From NCBI GenBank assembly GCA_001768195.1, contig MENI01000110.1:1-64000 (forward strand): a stretch of DNA of 64,000 nt, written 5' to 3'. The notes beneath the pieces are model-generated. The model saw nothing but the letters and a program-made list of their open reading frames with translations, was not told the DNA's origin and did no database searches. Origin of the DNA: Bacteroidetes bacterium GWA2_40_15 (GTDB lineage Bacteria; Bacteroidota; Bacteroidia; Bacteroidales; VadinHA17). This document shows, piece by piece, positions 62,605 through 64,000 of the stretch. Within the stretch, counting starts at the first letter, position 1. Every line of letters begins with the position of its first letter. Both the position numbers and the translations under genes were made by a program.

Positions 62605-63735
62605 ATGAACAAATCAGAAAAAACATCCTCAGAGAGTACCAAAGGAAGACTGCTTTCACTCGATGCACTCAGGGGTTTCGATATGCTGTGGATAATCGGA
62701 GGCAGTGGCATCATAAATGCTCTTGCAAAAAACAGTGATGCAGGCTGGCTGAAAGTTCTCGATGTCCAGATGACTCATGTAACATGGAATGGTTTTCATT
62801 TCTATGATCTTATTTTTCCGCTGTTCATGTTCATTTCCGGCATCGCAATACCATTTTCTGTTAAGTCCGCATTATCAAAAAATGTCTCTAAAGGAAGCCT
62901 CTTTTTGAAAGTTCTGAGAAGGATGATAATCCTGGTCATACTCGGTATTCTCTATAACGGAGTATTCCGCGATGGTTTCGAAAATGCCAGGTATGCCAGT
63001 GTGCTAGGGCAGATTGGTATCGCTTATTTTTTTGCATCCGTAATCTTCATCTACTCCAAATCATTTAATGCTAACATGTACTGGTTAGCCGGTATTCTGC
63101 TTGGCGTATCAGCAATGCAACTATTTGTCCCTGTTCCCGGATTTGGCGCCGGAGTATTTACTCCTGAAGGTTCAATGAACGGATACATCGACCGGTTATA
63201 CCTGCCCGGAAGGCTGGCTTATTTCAATGGGATATTTGATGCTCTCGGAATACTATCAGTTGTTTCCGCTATAGGAATAACCATAATGGGAATTGCTGCA
63301 GGCAAGATCCTTCAGAATTCCTCATACAGTGAATACCGTAAAACAGGATTGCTTGCAGGAATCGGATTGATATCAATACTTGTGGCTCTGGCTCTTTCTC
63401 CTTTATACCCGATAATAAAGGTCTGCTGGACAACAACATACAATTTGCTTGCAGGTGGTATAAGTTTCATATTGATTGCGCTATTCTACTTAATAATTGA
63501 TGTGTGGGGTTATCAGAAATGGTCCTTCTTCTTCAGGGTGATTGGAATGAACTCCGTTTTTATATATCTGTTTGGAAGAATAATCTCTGTGGGATTAATA
63601 ACAGGATTTTTCATTGGCTGGATTATTAAACCTCTGGGCGGTTTTGGTGAAGTGCTGGGGGCTATTTTTATTGTGGCAGCGGAATGGTTGCTGCTCTGGT
63701 TTATGTATAAGAAGAAGGTGTTTGTTAAGGTGTGA
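62605..63735 (+). CDS. DUF5009 / HGSNAT-like membrane acyltransferase
   Basis: A 376-residue inner-membrane protein with about ten hydrophobic segments. The N-terminal signature is LDALRGFDMLWIIGGSGI, and VTWNGFHFYDLIFPLFMF matches the conserved region of heparan-alpha-glucosaminide N-acetyltransferase-type proteins. They move acetyl groups across the membrane onto sugars. It is 11 bp after the DUF1080 gene and probably part of the same transcript. Transfer of an acetyl group to a periplasmic sugar is the best inference, but transport alone is possible. Confidence 0.85.
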   Translation: MNKSEKTSSESTKGRLLSLDALRGFDMLWIIGGSGIINALAKNSDAGWLKVLDVQMTHVTWNGFHFYDLIFPLFMFISGIAIPFSVKSALSKNVSKGSLFLKVLRRMIILVILGILYNGVFRDGFENARYASVLGQIGIAYFFASVIFIYSKSFNANMYWLAGILLGVSAMQLFVPVPGFGAGVFTPEGSMNGYIDRLYLPGRLAYFNGIFDALGILSVVSAIGITIMGIAAGKILQNSSYSEYRKTGLLAGIGLISILVALALSPLYPIIKVCWTTTYNLLAGGISFILIALFYLIIDVWGYQKWSFFFRVIGMNSVFIYLFGRIISVGLITGFFIGWIIKPLGGFGEVLGAIFIVAAEWLLLWFMYKKKVFVKV

Positions 63736-63852
63736 TAGACCGTCAACCTAAGAGTTATATTATAAATGAAGAGACTGGAAGGAGTTTCCCCTCCTTTTGA
63801 ATGAGGGGTGGCCGGGACACTTGATTATCTGATTCTTACAAGGTTCATTCCC

Positions 63853-63983
63853 CGGCCGGGGTGGTTGATTTATTTGAACTTGACAGACTATATATGCAGA
63901 CTGTGATAAACTATATAAATTTGAAGACAAGAAAAACTAAAGGTGAGCTTCGGATTCATGGTATTAATCAACCACCCCGGCCG
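63853..63983. repeat. Pair of 18-bp inverted repeats flanking about 95 bp
   Basis: CGGCCGGGGTGGTTGATT (63853-63870) is the exact reverse complement of AATCAACCACCCCGGCCG (63966-63983). The 95 bp between them contain no gene. A looser copy, GGGGTGGCCGGGACACTTGATT, lies just before (from about 63806). The size and symmetry resemble a small non-coding palindromic element or MITE, but no target duplication is evident. Confidence 0.7.
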
Positions 63984-64000
63984 CAAAGGTACTTTGCAAT

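Overview
The window looks like a chromosomal segment of a Bacteroidota bacterium, probably of the Bacteroidales/Marinilabiliales type. Supporting signs are the many secreted proteins and lipoproteins, families common in that phylum (DUF5107, DUF5060, DUF5597, DUF5009, DUF1080, exported Gfo/Idh/MocA proteins), start codons mostly without a strong Shine-Dalgarno sequence, and several sequences matching the Bacteroidota -7 promoter element TAnnTTTG. No rRNA, tRNA, CRISPR array, transposase or SusC/SusD pair was recognised. All functions are inferred from the sequence by eye; no database search was run.

Layout. 0-6.5 kb: a long palindrome, a secreted DUF5107-TPR protein, a hybrid histidine kinase and a small secreted protein. 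6.6-16.4 kb: a polysaccharide-directed block with three Ser-type sulfatases, two secreted proteins of unknown function, a secreted FG-GAP-like protein and a DUF5060 glycoside-hydrolase-like lipoprotein. 16.7-25.5 kb: a housekeeping run, proB-proA-acn-icd-citrate synthase-mqo, linking the oxidative arm of the TCA cycle to glutamate and proline. 25.5-29.8 kb: a minus-strand set of class III aminotransferase, Gfo/Idh oxidoreductase and an ADP-ribosylglycohydrolase-fold lipoprotein. 30-33.8 kb: a glycyl radical enzyme of the C-x-E (dehydratase/lyase) type, its activase, and a nucleoside hydrolase that has lost its middle. 33.9-46.1 kb: a sugar-acid and pectin-like block with YhcH, KDPG aldolase, KDG kinase and a BASS-family transporter, exported enolase-superfamily and UxuA-like dehydratases, GH35 and GH28 enzymes, a ROK kinase, a cupin and a Zn dehydrogenase. 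46.2-59.5 kb: a sugar-phosphate block with a PfkB kinase, a dehydrogenase, an aldolase-SDR fusion, a PHP protein, an aldo/keto reductase, two HAD phosphatases, a class II aldolase and a fused E1 plus E2 of a 2-oxoacid dehydrogenase. A divergent GntR/UTRA regulator lies beside two operator-like palindromes. 60.3-63.7 kb: an exported Gfo/Idh oxidoreductase, a DUF1080 protein (3-keto-glycoside hydrolase family) and a DUF5009 membrane acyltransferase-like protein.

How it fits together. Most of the window appears devoted to taking apart sulfated, uronate- or galactose-containing glycans and feeding the products into 2-keto-3-deoxy-acid, triose-phosphate and pyruvate metabolism. The most unusual biological idea is that two sugar-acid dehydratase homologues carry Tat-type export signals and lie beside a transporter and cytosolic KDG kinase/KDPG aldolase. 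This suggests dehydration outside the cytoplasm before uptake. The most unusual DNA-level pattern is that intergenic short tandem repeats (7-8 bp units) repeatedly run exactly into the stop codons of neighbouring genes.
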